Position numbers and translations under genes: made by a program. The notes beneath the pieces are model-generated. The model worked only from the letters and a program-made list of their open reading frames with translations, did not search any database and had not been told where the DNA came from. Shown here piece by piece: positions 24,836-34,170 of a stretch of DNA of 64,000 nt. The number at the start of each line of letters is the position of its first letter. Position 1 is the first letter of the stretch. Source of the stretch: an uncultured Roseibium sp. (GTDB taxonomy: Bacteria > Pseudomonadota > Alphaproteobacteria > Rhizobiales > Stappiaceae); assembly GCF_963669205.1 (NCBI RefSeq), contig NZ_OY769915.1, forward strand, positions 2,888,001-2,952,000, written 5' to 3'.

Positions 24836-24946
24836 CCTTAGACTGAAAATCATACCGTTCGGAGTGAGACGGTATCCTCTGCCGGGTAGCCTGGCCACTT
24901 GGCAACTTTGGTGCGCCGTTGATGGGCATTGCGGCGCACCTTTTTC
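24836..24946 (+). ncRNA. Candidate structured small RNA or leader with intrinsic terminator
   Basis: Between tRNA-Cys and the TupA-like gene lies a chain of stems: ATACCGT (24852-24858) with ACGGTAT (24869-24875), then a GCC..GGC hairpin (24881-24895), then a perfect 9-bp stem GGTGCGCCG (24910-24918) with CGGCGCACC (24932-24940) followed by TTTTT. That is a complete Rho-independent terminator with nothing coding upstream on that strand. It is either an independent sRNA or an attenuator in the 5' leader of the gene starting at 24979. The 5' end is not defined. Confidence 0.5.
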
Positions 24947-24978
24947 TTGGAAGTGGCTTGCGGGCGACAGGGTGGAAC

Positions 24979-25896
24979 ATGCGAAGCATCGTGCTTTCGA
25001 ACGGCGGTTCGATCGGGTTCAGGCAACGGCTGAAGCACTTTATTTGGCGGTTGTTTCAGGTCTTACCGGATCGCAGCTTCATTTCCCTCAAGTTTTTCTC
25101 GATTTGCGGCCGGTTTCCGAACCTCGATGTTCCAAGAAATTTCACCGACAAGGTGCAGGTTCGAAAGCTGTATGACCGCGACCCCCGCTTTCCCGTCATG
25201 GTCGACAAGCACGCGGTCAAGAAGCTTGTCTGCGACCGGGTCGGTGAGGACTACGTCATCAAGACACTCTGGGTCGGGCGGGATCTTTCCGAGGTCGACT
25301 GGAGCACGATCAGGCTGCCTGTCGTGGTGAAGCCGACGCACGGAAGCGGTCAGGGCGTTTTCCTTGAAAAACAGGAAGATATCGACGCGCTGCTCAAAAG
25401 CGGTCTTCCTGAAGAATGGCTGGCAACCAGACACCATCGCCATAACCGGGAATGGGCATACGGAGAATTTGAGCCGCAACTGATTGTTGAAGAAATGCTT
25501 CAGGGCGGGACGGACGCACCGGATGACTACCGCTTCTTCGTGTTTTCCGGAAAGGTGCGCCTAATTGCCGTGCGGTTGCGGCGGAAAGGCGTTTCCTATG
25601 AGGCGTTTTTTTCACCCGATGGGGTCCGTCTGGATCTGCGATCCGGATATCGCACACCTGCTTCCGGTGATATCGAACTGCCGGCGAGCCTTGCAACGAT
25701 GATCCGGGTTGCCGAAAAAATAGCGTGTGACACCGATTTCGTCCGTGTCGATCTTTATGCACTGGAAGACCGCGTTTTCGTCGGCGAACTGACGCTTTAT
25801 CCCGGCGGTGGATTTCCGGGTTGCGTTCCAGAAGCGTGGGACAGGAAACTCGGCGACATGTGGGATCTGCGCGCAAGGCCTCCTGAAAAAAGTTAG
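24979..25896 (+). CDS. TupA-like ATP-grasp protein
   Basis: 305 residues from the ATG at 24979. A longer in-frame start at 24919 would lie inside the terminator loop, so it is rejected. NFTDKVQVRKLYDRDPRF and VDKHAVKKLVCDRVGED match the start of the TupA-like ATP-grasp family (PF14305). LPVVVKPTHGSGQGVFL is the ATP-binding Lys-containing loop, and FVRVDLYALEDRVFVGELTL the metal-binding end. Members occur in teichuronopeptide and polysaccharide clusters and are thought to ligate amino acids to glycans. Here it is solitary beside a tRNA, so its substrate is unknown. Confidence 0.8.
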   Translation: MRSIVLSNGGSIGFRQRLKHFIWRLFQVLPDRSFISLKFFSICGRFPNLDVPRNFTDKVQVRKLYDRDPRFPVMVDKHAVKKLVCDRVGEDYVIKTLWVGRDLSEVDWSTIRLPVVVKPTHGSGQGVFLEKQEDIDALLKSGLPEEWLATRHHRHNREWAYGEFEPQLIVEEMLQGGTDAPDDYRFFVFSGKVRLIAVRLRRKGVSYEAFFSPDGVRLDLRSGYRTPASGDIELPASLATMIRVAEKIACDTDFVRVDLYALEDRVFVGELTLYPGGGFPGCVPEAWDRKLGDMWDLRARPPEKS

Positions 25897-26213
25897 CTGC
25901 TTTTGTGGGGTCGGGGCCGGAGACACTGCGCTGGCTGCATTAACGCGGATGCGCGCTCCAAATCGGTCCGGCGGTATCGTTGCGCCGCTCCGGCGTTGGC
26001 ACGGTGCAAACCGGGCGCGGCTTCCCTGTTTGCTTTGGATCGTTACCTCGCTGTTCGCCCGTGTGTCCGGCGCCGCTCAGCACCTGTTTCGGCGACGTGC
26101 GTCACTTCGCGGGCGTTTGCAATCGCCCCCGACACTTGTCAGGCCGTGTCTGCGTCGTTAATGAACCTACTTGTGAGGTGCCGGAGAACCGGCCAGGCAG
26201 AGCGAGGGCCGAA
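25897..26213. other. Intergenic region with the pcm promoter
   Basis: 317 bp. TTGTCA (26136-26141), 17 bases, TAATGA (26159-26164) make a plausible promoter for pcm-tolC, about 50 bp before pcm. The rest holds no supported feature. Confidence 0.45.
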
Positions 26214-26876
26214 ATGACGGACTATAGTCAGTCGCGCCGCAAGATGGTGGACAACCAGCTGCGGACCAACGATGTGACCGATCACCGGATCCTGGACGCC
26301 GTGGAAGATGTGCCCAGGGAAAATTTCGTCCCGGCCTCAAGGAAATCGGTGGCGTATATCGACGAAGACCTTCCGGTCGGGTCGGACGAGGGCGGCCGCG
26401 TCCTGATGAAACCTCATATATTCGGCAAACTGCTTCAGCTTGCCGACATCCGGGCTGACCATATCGTGCTCATCGTGGGGGCCGGCACCGGTTACAGCGC
26501 GGCGGTGATCGCGAAACTTGCCGCGTCCGTTGTCGCGCTCGAAGAAGACGAGGCCCTTTTCGGCGCAGCCTCCGAATCGCTGGTCGAACTCGGCATCGAG
26601 AACGCCGTCGTGGTCGATGGGCCGCTGACGGAAGGGTTTGCCGCCGAGGGTCCTTACGACATTGTTTTCGTCGATGGAGCCGTTGAGGTTCTGCCTGAGA
26701 CACTGACAAAACAGCTGAAATCGTCTGGCCGTCTGGTGGTGATCGAAGGGCAGGGCGGGGCCGGGGTTGCGCGGCTTTACCAGAAGTCCGGAGAAGCGGT
26801 GAGCAGCCGATTCGGTTTCAATGCTTCGGTCAGTCTTCTGCCGGGCTTCGCCAAAACCGAGGAATTTGTTTTTTAA
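26214..26876 (+). CDS. pcm: Protein-L-isoaspartate O-methyltransferase family protein
   Basis: 220 residues from the ATG at 26214 (upstream in-frame codons have no ribosome site). SRRKMVDNQLRTNDVTDHRI, VPRENFVPASRKSVAYIDED and the SAM-binding motif I VLIVGAGTGYSAAVIAKLA match alphaproteobacterial PIMT-like proteins. DIVFVDGAVEVLP is motif II. The enzyme family methylates isoaspartate for protein repair. The gene directly preceding tolC is a known arrangement in this class, and these divergent members may have another substrate. Length is normal. Confidence 0.88.
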   Translation: MTDYSQSRRKMVDNQLRTNDVTDHRILDAVEDVPRENFVPASRKSVAYIDEDLPVGSDEGGRVLMKPHIFGKLLQLADIRADHIVLIVGAGTGYSAAVIAKLAASVVALEEDEALFGAASESLVELGIENAVVVDGPLTEGFAAEGPYDIVFVDGAVEVLPETLTKQLKSSGRLVVIEGQGGAGVARLYQKSGEAVSSRFGFNASVSLLPGFAKTEEFVF

Positions 26877-27079
26877 CGAATTGGTAACCAGCTTGAACCA
26901 GTCTTCATTGAAAGATGGTGGGTTTTGCAATGCGGCGAATGGGTTATCCCGGTTTCGGGTTTGTTGCCTGAATGCCGCAGTCTCTGAAAAACGGATTTAA
27001 TCTGTCGCAATCGGTTGAAGAGTAACGGTCTTCGGTTTACTCAACTATCCTATATGTCGTGATCCGGAAGGAGCGTTGG

Positions 27080-28477
27080 GTGTCGTGTGGTTCAACATTT
27101 AAGGCAGCTACCATTGGGCTTGTACTGATGGGCGGGGTTGCTGCCGTTTCGTTGACCGGAGCTGTGTCTTCTGCAAAGGCTGAAACGATCTGGCAATCGC
27201 TCGCATTGGCGTATGCCAATAATCCGAGTTTGAACGCCGCACGTGCAACCTTGCGCGGCACGGACGAGGGTGTTCCCCAGGCCCTGGCGGGTTGGCGCCC
27301 GACCGTGTCTTTGGGTGCAAGCATCGGCCGGACCTGGGAAGATTCAGGTTCGCGAAACCTGGCTGCAGTGCAGAACAACGCGTCGATATCGCTGACGGTC
27401 AGTCAGACAGTTTTTGCGGGCTTTCGGACCGTGAACTCGGTTCGCCAGGCGGAAGCGATCGTTCGCGCGCAACGGGAAAGCCTAATCTCCACCGAGCAGG
27501 ACACCTTGCTGTCGGCCGCGACGGCTTACGTAAGCGTGATCCAGGACACCGCGCTTGTGTCGCTCCAGCGAAGCGATCTGGCCTTCCTCCAGGAACAGGT
27601 GCGTGCCGCGCGTGACCGGTTCGATGTCGGCGAAGGAACGCGGACGGACGTGAGCCAGGCGGAAGCACGTGCTGCCGAAGCGCAGGCAAGCCTGAACTCG
27701 GCACTTGCGAACCTCAACGCCAGCCGCGCCGTCTACCGGCAGGTGATCGGTATTGAGGCCAAGAACCTGTCTGCCGACACCGGCATTGCCAAGTTTGTTC
27801 CCAAGTCGCTCGACACCGCACTGAAGACGAGCGAGGTAAAGCAACCGCTGATCCGGCAGGCGCAGCATCTGGTCGATGCCGCGATTTTCAGCGTGAAGGC
27901 GATCGAAGGCCAGCGGTTGCCGACCGTGACGGTTGATGGTTCCCTGAGCCGGAGTGTCAACCCGAGCACGTTCTTTGCGGAGAACACCGACTCCGCATCC
28001 ATCAACGGCAGCGTGAGCATTCCGCTTTATCAGGCCGGTACGGTTTCTTCGAGTATCCGGCAGGCGAAGGAATCACTGGGCGAGACGCGGCTGCAGCTGG
28101 ACGTGACCCGTGACCAGATCCGGGCGAACGTGATTTCGGCCTGGGGGAACTATCAGGCCGCCGAAGCATCGATCGTGGCTGCCCAGGCTGCTGTTGAAGC
28201 CTCGAAACTGGCCCTCGAGGGCGTGATCGAGGAACAGCGTGTCGGCCAGCGGACGACACTGGATGTTCTGGACGCCCAGCGCGAACTCGTGACCCAGCAG
28301 TCAAATCTGGTGCAGGCACAGGCCAACCGCATCGTCAGCGGTTATCAGCTGGTCTCATCGATCGGTGCCTTGAGCGCAACGGATCTCGGGCTGCGCGTGC
28401 AAATCTACGATCCGACCCAGCATTACAGGGCGGTTCGCGGCAAGTGGTTCGGTTCGAGAACGCCAGACGGCCGCTGA
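27080..28477 (+). CDS. tolC: TolC-family outer membrane efflux/secretion channel
   Basis: 465 residues from GTG at 27080, which has AAGGAG 7 bases upstream; the GTG at 27059 is inside that site's upstream region. A Sec signal peptide (FKAATIGLVLMGGVAAVSL, cut near SAKA-ET) is followed by two OEP repeats with long coiled coils: LALAYANNPSLNAARATLRG, RDRFDVGEGTRTDVSQAEAR, and in the second half VEASKLALEGVIEEQRVGQR and TTLDVLDAQRELVTQQSNLV. It forms the outer-membrane trimer of type I secretion and RND efflux systems. A strong terminator follows. Confidence 0.95.
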   Translation: MSCGSTFKAATIGLVLMGGVAAVSLTGAVSSAKAETIWQSLALAYANNPSLNAARATLRGTDEGVPQALAGWRPTVSLGASIGRTWEDSGSRNLAAVQNNASISLTVSQTVFAGFRTVNSVRQAEAIVRAQRESLISTEQDTLLSAATAYVSVIQDTALVSLQRSDLAFLQEQVRAARDRFDVGEGTRTDVSQAEARAAEAQASLNSALANLNASRAVYRQVIGIEAKNLSADTGIAKFVPKSLDTALKTSEVKQPLIRQAQHLVDAAIFSVKAIEGQRLPTVTVDGSLSRSVNPSTFFAENTDSASINGSVSIPLYQAGTVSSSIRQAKESLGETRLQLDVTRDQIRANVISAWGNYQAAEASIVAAQAAVEASKLALEGVIEEQRVGQRTTLDVLDAQRELVTQQSNLVQAQANRIVSGYQLVSSIGALSATDLGLRVQIYDPTQHYRAVRGKWFGSRTPDGR

Positions 28478-28497
28478 GTAAACCAGACAAGATTCAT

Positions 28498-28534
28498 AAA
28501 CGGCTGGAAACCCGGGTTTCCGGCCGTTTTTTTG
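28498..28534 (+). terminator. Intrinsic terminator of tolC
   Basis: AACGGC (28499-28504) and GGAAACCC pair with GGGTTTCC and GCCGTT (to 28528), making a stem of about 14 bp with a small internal mismatch, followed by TTTTTTT. It lies 20 bp after the tolC stop. Confidence 0.85.
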
Positions 28535-28736
28535 TTTGATAGCGCGCACTACTCGCGTGTTCTGCTCAAGTCGCTCCGATATCCGGCGTGGTGAATTCCG
28601 GACTTATGAGGGGATAAGGCAAACGGAACAGACGCGTTTGCTTTGCGGGTGTGCCTTCCAGACGCATAATTTCGATTAACGAATCATTTGCGACGCCGAA
28701 TGTGCTGCAGCGCGGACGAAGTACACGGGGGAAGTC

Positions 28737-29462
28737 ATGGCAGAGGCGAAAAAGGCCGACGAGCCGTCGATGGAGGAGATCCTCTCATCGATCCGCCGTA
28801 TCATTTCCGACGAAGACGCACAGGGAGACGCCGGCAGCGAAGAAAGTGACTCCGAACAGCCTGATACTCCAGTAGAAGAAGCGGTAGAAGATATGGGCGA
28901 CGCTGCCGAAATGTCACAGGACGATCTCGACAAGCTGTTCGACGTCGAGCCGAGCAGCGGCGGCGGCGGAGACAGTGCGTCCGAGGATGAAGCCGACGAC
29001 ATGGCCGCGGCAATGGAAGCCGATGCCGCGGAAGACGAAGGCGAAGACGATGTTCTGGAGCTGACCGAGGAACTTGCGGTACCGGACGACATGGAAATGG
29101 TTGAAGGTCTCGCAGAAGACTTCGACAGTCCGGGCGGTGACCTTTCATTCGCGGAGGCATCCGAAGCGCCTGCAGCGCCCGCGCCGATACCTCCGTCCTC
29201 AATGGACACGTCGCCCGTTCCCGATGATCTGCCGGATGTCGCAGCCGACGCCTTCCTGACTTCCGACAACACCGGCGATGCGGTGCATGCCGCGTTCGAC
29301 AACCTGTCGAACATGTTTGTCGGATCACAGGCACAGACGGTTGAAGAGCTAGTCAAGGAAATGCTGAGGCCGATGCTGAAAGCATGGCTGGACCAGAACC
29401 TGCCGGGAATGGTTGAGCAGATGGTTCAGAAGGAAATCCAGCGCGTGACGCGCCGCCGCTGA
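28737..29462 (+). CDS. popZ: PopZ-like polar organizing protein (DUF2497)
   Basis: 241 residues, start with GGGGGAAG upstream. The N-terminal helix MEEILSSIRRIISDEDA is the partner-binding segment of PopZ/DUF2497. Residues about 30-190 are a very acidic Pro/Glu/Asp-rich linker. The C-terminal helices VEELVKEMLRPMLKAWLDQN and MVEQMVQKEIQRV form the oligomerisation region. PopZ builds a polar matrix that anchors the ParB-parS complex. The linker is longer than in Caulobacter PopZ (177 residues in total). The position upstream of valS and after tolC is conserved in the class. Confidence 0.9.
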   Translation: MAEAKKADEPSMEEILSSIRRIISDEDAQGDAGSEESDSEQPDTPVEEAVEDMGDAAEMSQDDLDKLFDVEPSSGGGGDSASEDEADDMAAAMEADAAEDEGEDDVLELTEELAVPDDMEMVEGLAEDFDSPGGDLSFAEASEAPAAPAPIPPSSMDTSPVPDDLPDVAADAFLTSDNTGDAVHAAFDNLSNMFVGSQAQTVEELVKEMLRPMLKAWLDQNLPGMVEQMVQKEIQRVTRRR

Positions 29463-29476
29463 CGTGGGTCCTGCCC

Positions 29477-29920
29477 CTACCGCCGGCTTGGCTTCCTGCC
29501 CGGTCCCAGACGGCATCCCCGGTAGTTTTTCGCCGCAATGGACGAACACATCGTTTGCCATTCGCAGCCGTCGCATGCTTTGCGGAACATGCCGTCTGCG
29601 TAGGCATCGCGCAACGCCTCGATCTGCGCATGGGTCAGACTGAGCTGCTGGCCCGGTTCCATTTCAAGCCCCAGCAGTCTGTGGATGCGCCGTGACGCGA
29701 TATCGTCACGGTCCCTGATGCTTTCCTTTCGGCAGTGATGGTCGGCCTCGGCGAGCATCGGCTCGCAGATGTCATCGGGACCATCCACGATTTCAAGTTC
29801 TTCGCCGGAATTCAGCCGGTCCACGATCCGGGTGTAGTTGCGCACGAAAGGGGCCGTATATCCCTTTCCCAGAAATGTCAGGACACAAAGAAAGTGATGG
29901 GGGCGGATCCGGATCGTCAT
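29477..29920 (-). CDS. DUF1284 protein, possible metal/iron-sulfur binding
   Basis: 147 residues. IRIRPHHFLCVLTFLGKGY at the start and the Cys set in HHCRKES, CDGCEWQTMCSS and YRGCRL are the DUF1284 (PF06935) pattern. The conserved His pair plus four to five Cys suggest a metal or Fe-S site; no activity is known. It lies between popZ and valS on the opposite strand, convergent with popZ (14 bp gap). Confidence 0.85.
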   Translation of the reverse strand: MTIRIRPHHFLCVLTFLGKGYTAPFVRNYTRIVDRLNSGEELEIVDGPDDICEPMLAEADHHCRKESIRDRDDIASRRIHRLLGLEMEPGQQLSLTHAQIEALRDAYADGMFRKACDGCEWQTMCSSIAAKNYRGCRLGPGRKPSRR

Positions 29921-30102
29921 GGTTGGGTTATGGCAGTAAATCCGATTTGACCCAAGTCCCGGAATTTCAGTGCGCGCAAAGATTCCTCAAGGCTTCGTAT
30001 CCTTGCCGCAATCAACGCATAACCGGTTGACTTGCGCGGACGCTTCCGATTTACACGGGGGCTCACGAATTTCGACAGACATCTTCCCTTCGAGTGACCC
30101 TG

Positions 30103-33033
30103 ATGCTTGAAAAGACTTACGATGCGGCCAGCGTTGAGCCGCGGATTTACGAAACCTGGGAAAAGGCGGAGGCCTTCAAGGCCGGAGCGGGCGCCAAGCA
30201 TGGCGCACCGGCCTTCTCGATCGTGATTCCGCCGCCGAACGTGACCGGTTCGCTTCACATGGGTCATGCCCTCAACAACACGCTGCAGGACATTCTTGTC
30301 CGTTGGAAGCGGATGCAGGGGTTCGATGTTCTGTGGCAGCCCGGCACCGATCACGCCGGCATCGCGACGCAGATGGTCGTCGAGCGCGAACTCATGGAAA
30401 CCCAGCAGCCTGGGCGCCGCGAAATGGGCCGCGAAGCGTTCGTTGAGCGCGTCTGGGAGCAGAAGCGGAAGTCCGAAGGCACGATCCTCGGCCAGTTGAA
30501 GCGCCTTGGCGCGTCCTGCGACTGGAGCAGGACCGAGTTCACGATGTCGCCCAACCTCTCCGCGGCGGTGCTCAAGGTATTTGTCGATCTCTACAACGAA
30601 GGCCTGATCTATCGCTCCAAGCGCCTGGTGAATTGGGACCCGAAGTTTGAAACGGCGATTTCCGATCTCGAAGTCGAGAACATCGAGACCGACGGCCACA
30701 TGTGGCACTTCAAGTACTCGCTGGCCGGCGGCGAGACATATGAATATGTCGAGAAGGACGAGGACGGGACCATCACCCTCCGCGAGACCCGCGACTACAT
30801 TTCGATTGCGACCACGCGGCCGGAGACGATGCTTGGTGACGGCGCGGTTGCGGTTCATCCGGGCGACACTCGTTACGCCCCGATTGTCGGCAAGCTTTGC
30901 GAGATTCCGGTCGGGCCGAAAGAGCATCGCCGGCTGATCCCGATCATCACCGATGACTACCCGGATCCGGACTTCGGCTCCGGCGCGGTGAAGATCACCG
31001 GCGCGCATGATTTCAACGACTATGGTGTCGCCCAGCGGAACAATATCCCGATGTACCGTCTCATGGACACCAAGGGTGCCATGCGTTCAGACGGTGCACC
31101 TTATGTCGAGGAAGCGGCGAAAGCGCAGTCGATCATCGACGGGGCCGAGATGACCGTCAACGAGGTCGACGAGATCAATATCGTGCCGGACGATTTGCGC
31201 GGCCTTGACCGGTTTGAAGCGAGGAAACGCGTTATTGAGCAGATCACGGCGGAAGGCCTTGCGGTCATGGTTCCGGCGGATCATCCCGAAATTGCCTGGA
31301 TGAAGGGCCAGGCACCGGACTGGCATCCGCAGGGGCGGGCCATCGTTCGCGCGCTCGGCGAAGACGAAACCGGACCCTCCGAATTGCCGATGGTCGAATC
31401 CAAGAAGATCATGCAGCCGTTCGGCGATCGCTCGAAAGTCGTCATCGAGCCGATGCTGACCGACCAGTGGTTTGTCGACGCCAAGACGCTTGCTGCCCCG
31501 GCGCTGAAGGCCGTTCAGGACGGCAACACGAAATTCGTTCCGGAAAACTGGGACAAGACATATTACAACTGGCTGAATGACATTCAGCCCTGGTGTATTT
31601 CGCGCCAGCTCTGGTGGGGACACCAGATCCCGGTCTGGTATGACGAAGACGGCAACGAATACTGCGCGGCAACCGAAGAAGAGGCTGTTGCGAAAGCCGG
31701 CGGCAAGGCGCTTACGCGTGACGAGGACGTTCTCGATACGTGGTTCTCATCTGCACTCTGGCCGTTCTCGACACTGGGGTGGCCGCACGAGACGCCCGAA
31801 CTGGAGCGGTATTACAAGACCGATGTCCTCGTCACCGGCTTCGACATCATCTTCTTCTGGGTGGCCCGCATGATGATGCAGGGCATTCATTTCATGAAGG
31901 AAGTCCCGTTCCACACGGTCTATATCAACTCGATCGTCGTCGACAGAAACGGGAAGAAAATGTCGAAGTCACTCGGCAATGTTCTCGACCCGCTCGAACT
32001 GATCGACAGCTACGGTGCGGACGCAACCCGGTTTGCGCTTGCCAGCCAGGAAGTCCAGTCGCGCCGGACGTTGCGCATGTCCGATCAGGCGGCGGAAGGT
32101 GGCCAGCGTTTTGCGACGAAGCTCTGGAACGCGTCCCGTTTTGCGGAAATGAACGGCTGTGCACGGGTCGAGGGCTTTGATCCCGCGGCCGCGAAGCACA
32201 CGCTCAATCGCTGGATCGCCACCGAGATGGGACGCTGCATCTCGGAAGTGACCGCGGCGCTTGATGACTATCGGTTCAATGATGCGGCCGGTGCGGTCTA
32301 CAAGTTCACCTGGAACAGTTTCTGTGACTGGTTCCTGGAGCTTGCCAAACCGATTTTCAACGGTGATGACGAAGTCGCAAAGGCTGAAACCCGGGCGACG
32401 ACGGCATGGGCGATCGACGAAATCCTGAAGGTCCTGCATCCTTTCATGCCGTTCCTCACCGAGGAATTGTGGGAACGCCTTGGCGAAGAAGGGGCTGCTG
32501 CGGGTGATTTGCTCATGCTGACGGCCTGGCCCGAGGCGAAGGTCTCGGACGATACGGCTGCAGCGGAAATCAACTGGCTGGTCAACCTGATTTCGGAAAT
32601 CCGCTCGGTACGTGCGGAAATGAACGTCCCGGCAGGTGCCAAGGTTGCGGTCGTGATCACAGGCGCAAGCGAAGAAACAAGGGGACGTCTGTCCACGCAC
32701 GAAGCCGCTGTTCTGCGTCTGGCGCGGGCTGAGAAGGTCGACCTCGCGGACGCCCCTCCGAAGGGCTCCGCGCAGATCATCGTCGGGGAGGCGACGGTGT
32801 GCCTGCCGCTTGCCGGCGTTATTGACCTCGGCGCCGAGAAAGCACGTCTTGAAAAGGAAGTCGGCAAGCTGGACGCGGACATTTCCAAGATCGAGAAGAA
32901 GCTCTCAAACCCGAAATTCATCGAAAAGGCTCCCGCCGATGTTGTCGAGGGAGAGCGCGAAAAGATTTCCGAGTTTACGGAAAAGCGCGTGAAGGTGCAG
33001 GTCGCGCTGGATCGACTGGCGGAGATCGGCTGA
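30103..33033 (+). CDS. valS: Valyl-tRNA synthetase
   Basis: 976 residues from the ATG at 30103; a GTG at 30094 is in frame but homology starts at MLEKTYDAASVEPRIYETWE. Class I signatures are present: HIGH as PPNVTGSLHMGHALNNT (about 44-60) and KMSKS as NGKKMSKSLGNVLDP. The editing CP1 domain contains TTRPETMLGD. The C-terminal coiled-coil arm (KARLEKEVGKLDADISKIEK) is typical of ValRS. It charges tRNA-Val in the cytoplasm. It is followed by a GC-rich stem-loop. Confidence 0.98.
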   Translation: MLEKTYDAASVEPRIYETWEKAEAFKAGAGAKHGAPAFSIVIPPPNVTGSLHMGHALNNTLQDILVRWKRMQGFDVLWQPGTDHAGIATQMVVERELMETQQPGRREMGREAFVERVWEQKRKSEGTILGQLKRLGASCDWSRTEFTMSPNLSAAVLKVFVDLYNEGLIYRSKRLVNWDPKFETAISDLEVENIETDGHMWHFKYSLAGGETYEYVEKDEDGTITLRETRDYISIATTRPETMLGDGAVAVHPGDTRYAPIVGKLCEIPVGPKEHRRLIPIITDDYPDPDFGSGAVKITGAHDFNDYGVAQRNNIPMYRLMDTKGAMRSDGAPYVEEAAKAQSIIDGAEMTVNEVDEINIVPDDLRGLDRFEARKRVIEQITAEGLAVMVPADHPEIAWMKGQAPDWHPQGRAIVRALGEDETGPSELPMVESKKIMQPFGDRSKVVIEPMLTDQWFVDAKTLAAPALKAVQDGNTKFVPENWDKTYYNWLNDIQPWCISRQLWWGHQIPVWYDEDGNEYCAATEEEAVAKAGGKALTRDEDVLDTWFSSALWPFSTLGWPHETPELERYYKTDVLVTGFDIIFFWVARMMMQGIHFMKEVPFHTVYINSIVVDRNGKKMSKSLGNVLDPLELIDSYGADATRFALASQEVQSRRTLRMSDQAAEGGQRFATKLWNASRFAEMNGCARVEGFDPAAAKHTLNRWIATEMGRCISEVTAALDDYRFNDAAGAVYKFTWNSFCDWFLELAKPIFNGDDEVAKAETRATTAWAIDEILKVLHPFMPFLTEELWERLGEEGAAAGDLLMLTAWPEAKVSDDTAAAEINWLVNLISEIRSVRAEMNVPAGAKVAVVITGASEETRGRLSTHEAAVLRLARAEKVDLADAPPKGSAQIIVGEATVCLPLAGVIDLGAEKARLEKEVGKLDADISKIEKKLSNPKFIEKAPADVVEGEREKISEFTEKRVKVQVALDRLAEIG

Positions 33034-33044
33034 CACCGTGACGT

Positions 33045-33074
33045 GGCCCCGGAACAGGTTGTCTTGCCGGGGCC
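33045..33074 (+). other. GC-rich stem-loop after valS
   Basis: GGCCCCGG (33045-33052) pairs perfectly with CCGGGGCC (33067-33074) across a 14-base loop. No T-run follows, so it may protect the 3' end or be a weak terminator rather than a canonical one. Confidence 0.45.
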
Positions 33075-33138
33075 GTAATTCGGTGCTAGCGCCAGCAATC
33101 CCGATAAAGCTATTCTAACTCCAGCGACTCAAACACCG

Positions 33139-33687
33139 ATGGCAGACGTGGTCAAAACCTGGAATACAGCAAGACGAGTTTTAGCCGGCGCCGTTTTCGG
33201 TGCGCTTGCAGTTCCGGTTTTTCCGGCGTCAGCGCAGACCGAGAAAATCGAAAATCCGGTTGCCGTCTTTTCCGGGCTGGACAAGATCACGGGCCGGATC
33301 ATTTCGTTCGATGTCTATATCGGCGAGACGGTTCAGTTCGGCGCGCTTCAGGTGACGCCAAGGGTCTGCCACACGCGGCCTCAGACGGAGTCGCCCCTGA
33401 CCACCGGTTTCGTCCAGGTTGACGAGATCACGCTCAACAATGAAGTGCGGCGGATTTTCTCCGGCTGGATGTACGCCGCCAGTCCGGGTCTGCACGCGGT
33501 GGAGCACGCTGTCTATGATATCTGGCTGACCAACTGCAAGCTGGCGTCAACGGTTCCGCCGCCCGAAGACTATGACGGGCCGCCGATCCAGGGCGCCGTT
33601 GCCGATGGTGAGGACCCGCTCGCCGGACCGGATGATGGCATTGAATCCGGACCCGGCATCCCGCGGAAAAAACCGTTTCAGGGCTGA
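33139..33687 (+). CDS. DUF2155 domain periplasmic protein
   Basis: 182 residues. A signal peptide (RRVLAGAVFGALAVPVFPASA) is cut before QTEKIENP. The core has KITGRIISFDVYIGETVQFG, PRVCHTRPQTESP, FSGWMYAASPGLHAVEHAVY and DIWLTNCK: the DUF2155 pattern with two conserved Cys that could form a disulfide. The C-terminal part is Pro/Asp-rich. The function is unknown. It follows valS and is convergent with the GNAT gene (9 bp gap). Confidence 0.88.
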   Translation: MADVVKTWNTARRVLAGAVFGALAVPVFPASAQTEKIENPVAVFSGLDKITGRIISFDVYIGETVQFGALQVTPRVCHTRPQTESPLTTGFVQVDEITLNNEVRRIFSGWMYAASPGLHAVEHAVYDIWLTNCKLASTVPPPEDYDGPPIQGAVADGEDPLAGPDDGIESGPGIPRKKPFQG

Positions 33688-33696
33688 GGCTCGAAT

Positions 33697-34170
33697 TTAC
33701 GTGATTTTTCGCGGTGCGTAACCGGGCTGTCTCAGCTCAAAGCCGACCTTGCTGCGCTTGAAACCCATGGTCTCGTAAAACCCGTGTGCGGTCCTGTTGC
33801 CTGAACCGGACATCAGCATGATCTTGAAGCAGCCGGCCTCCCAGGACAGGTCGATTGCTGCCTTCATCACCCGTTTGCCGATGCCTTTGCCCCGGCTCGA
33901 CGTTAGCGTAACCACGTTTTCCACAAGAGCGTAGGGCGCGCAGGCGCGGGTGAGGTTGGGCACGATTACAAGCGTAAGCGTTGCGGCCGGTTTTCCACCT
34001 AGGAAAGCGAGCAGAATTGTCAGTCCGGGTTGCGCGAGCATCCGCGCGTAGGTCTGTTCCTGCCTGGATGTCTCGGCCGTGAGATCTTCCGGGTTGAGAT
34101 CGTGATAGAGCGACAGGAGATCGGTAAGGTCCGATGAGGCCGCCGCGCGGATCAGAAGATCTTCAGACAT
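33697..34170 (-). CDS. GNAT-family N-acetyltransferase
   Basis: 157 residues from the ATG at 34170. Acetyl-CoA-binding motif A is visible as ENVVTLTSSRGKGIGKRVMK, followed by DLSWEAGCFKIMLMSGSGN and HGFYETMGFKRSKVGFEL, the usual GNAT beta-4/beta-5 region. The substrate is unknown. The start codon lies directly after the T-run of the upstream hydrolase terminator, leaving no normal ribosome-binding sequence; GGCGGG inside the hairpin is the only purine-rich stretch. Expression could be leaderless or by read-through. Confidence 0.85.
   Translation of the reverse strand: MSEDLLIRAAASSDLTDLLSLYHDLNPEDLTAETSRQEQTYARMLAQPGLTILLAFLGGKPAATLTLVIVPNLTRACAPYALVENVVTLTSSRGKGIGKRVMKAAIDLSWEAGCFKIMLMSGSGNRTAHGFYETMGFKRSKVGFELRQPGYAPRKIT

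Noticed and set aside
26873..26887. CtrA-like TTAA-N7-GTAA upstream of tolC
   Set aside because: One half-site is imperfect, it overlaps the pcm stop codon, and no second site supports it.
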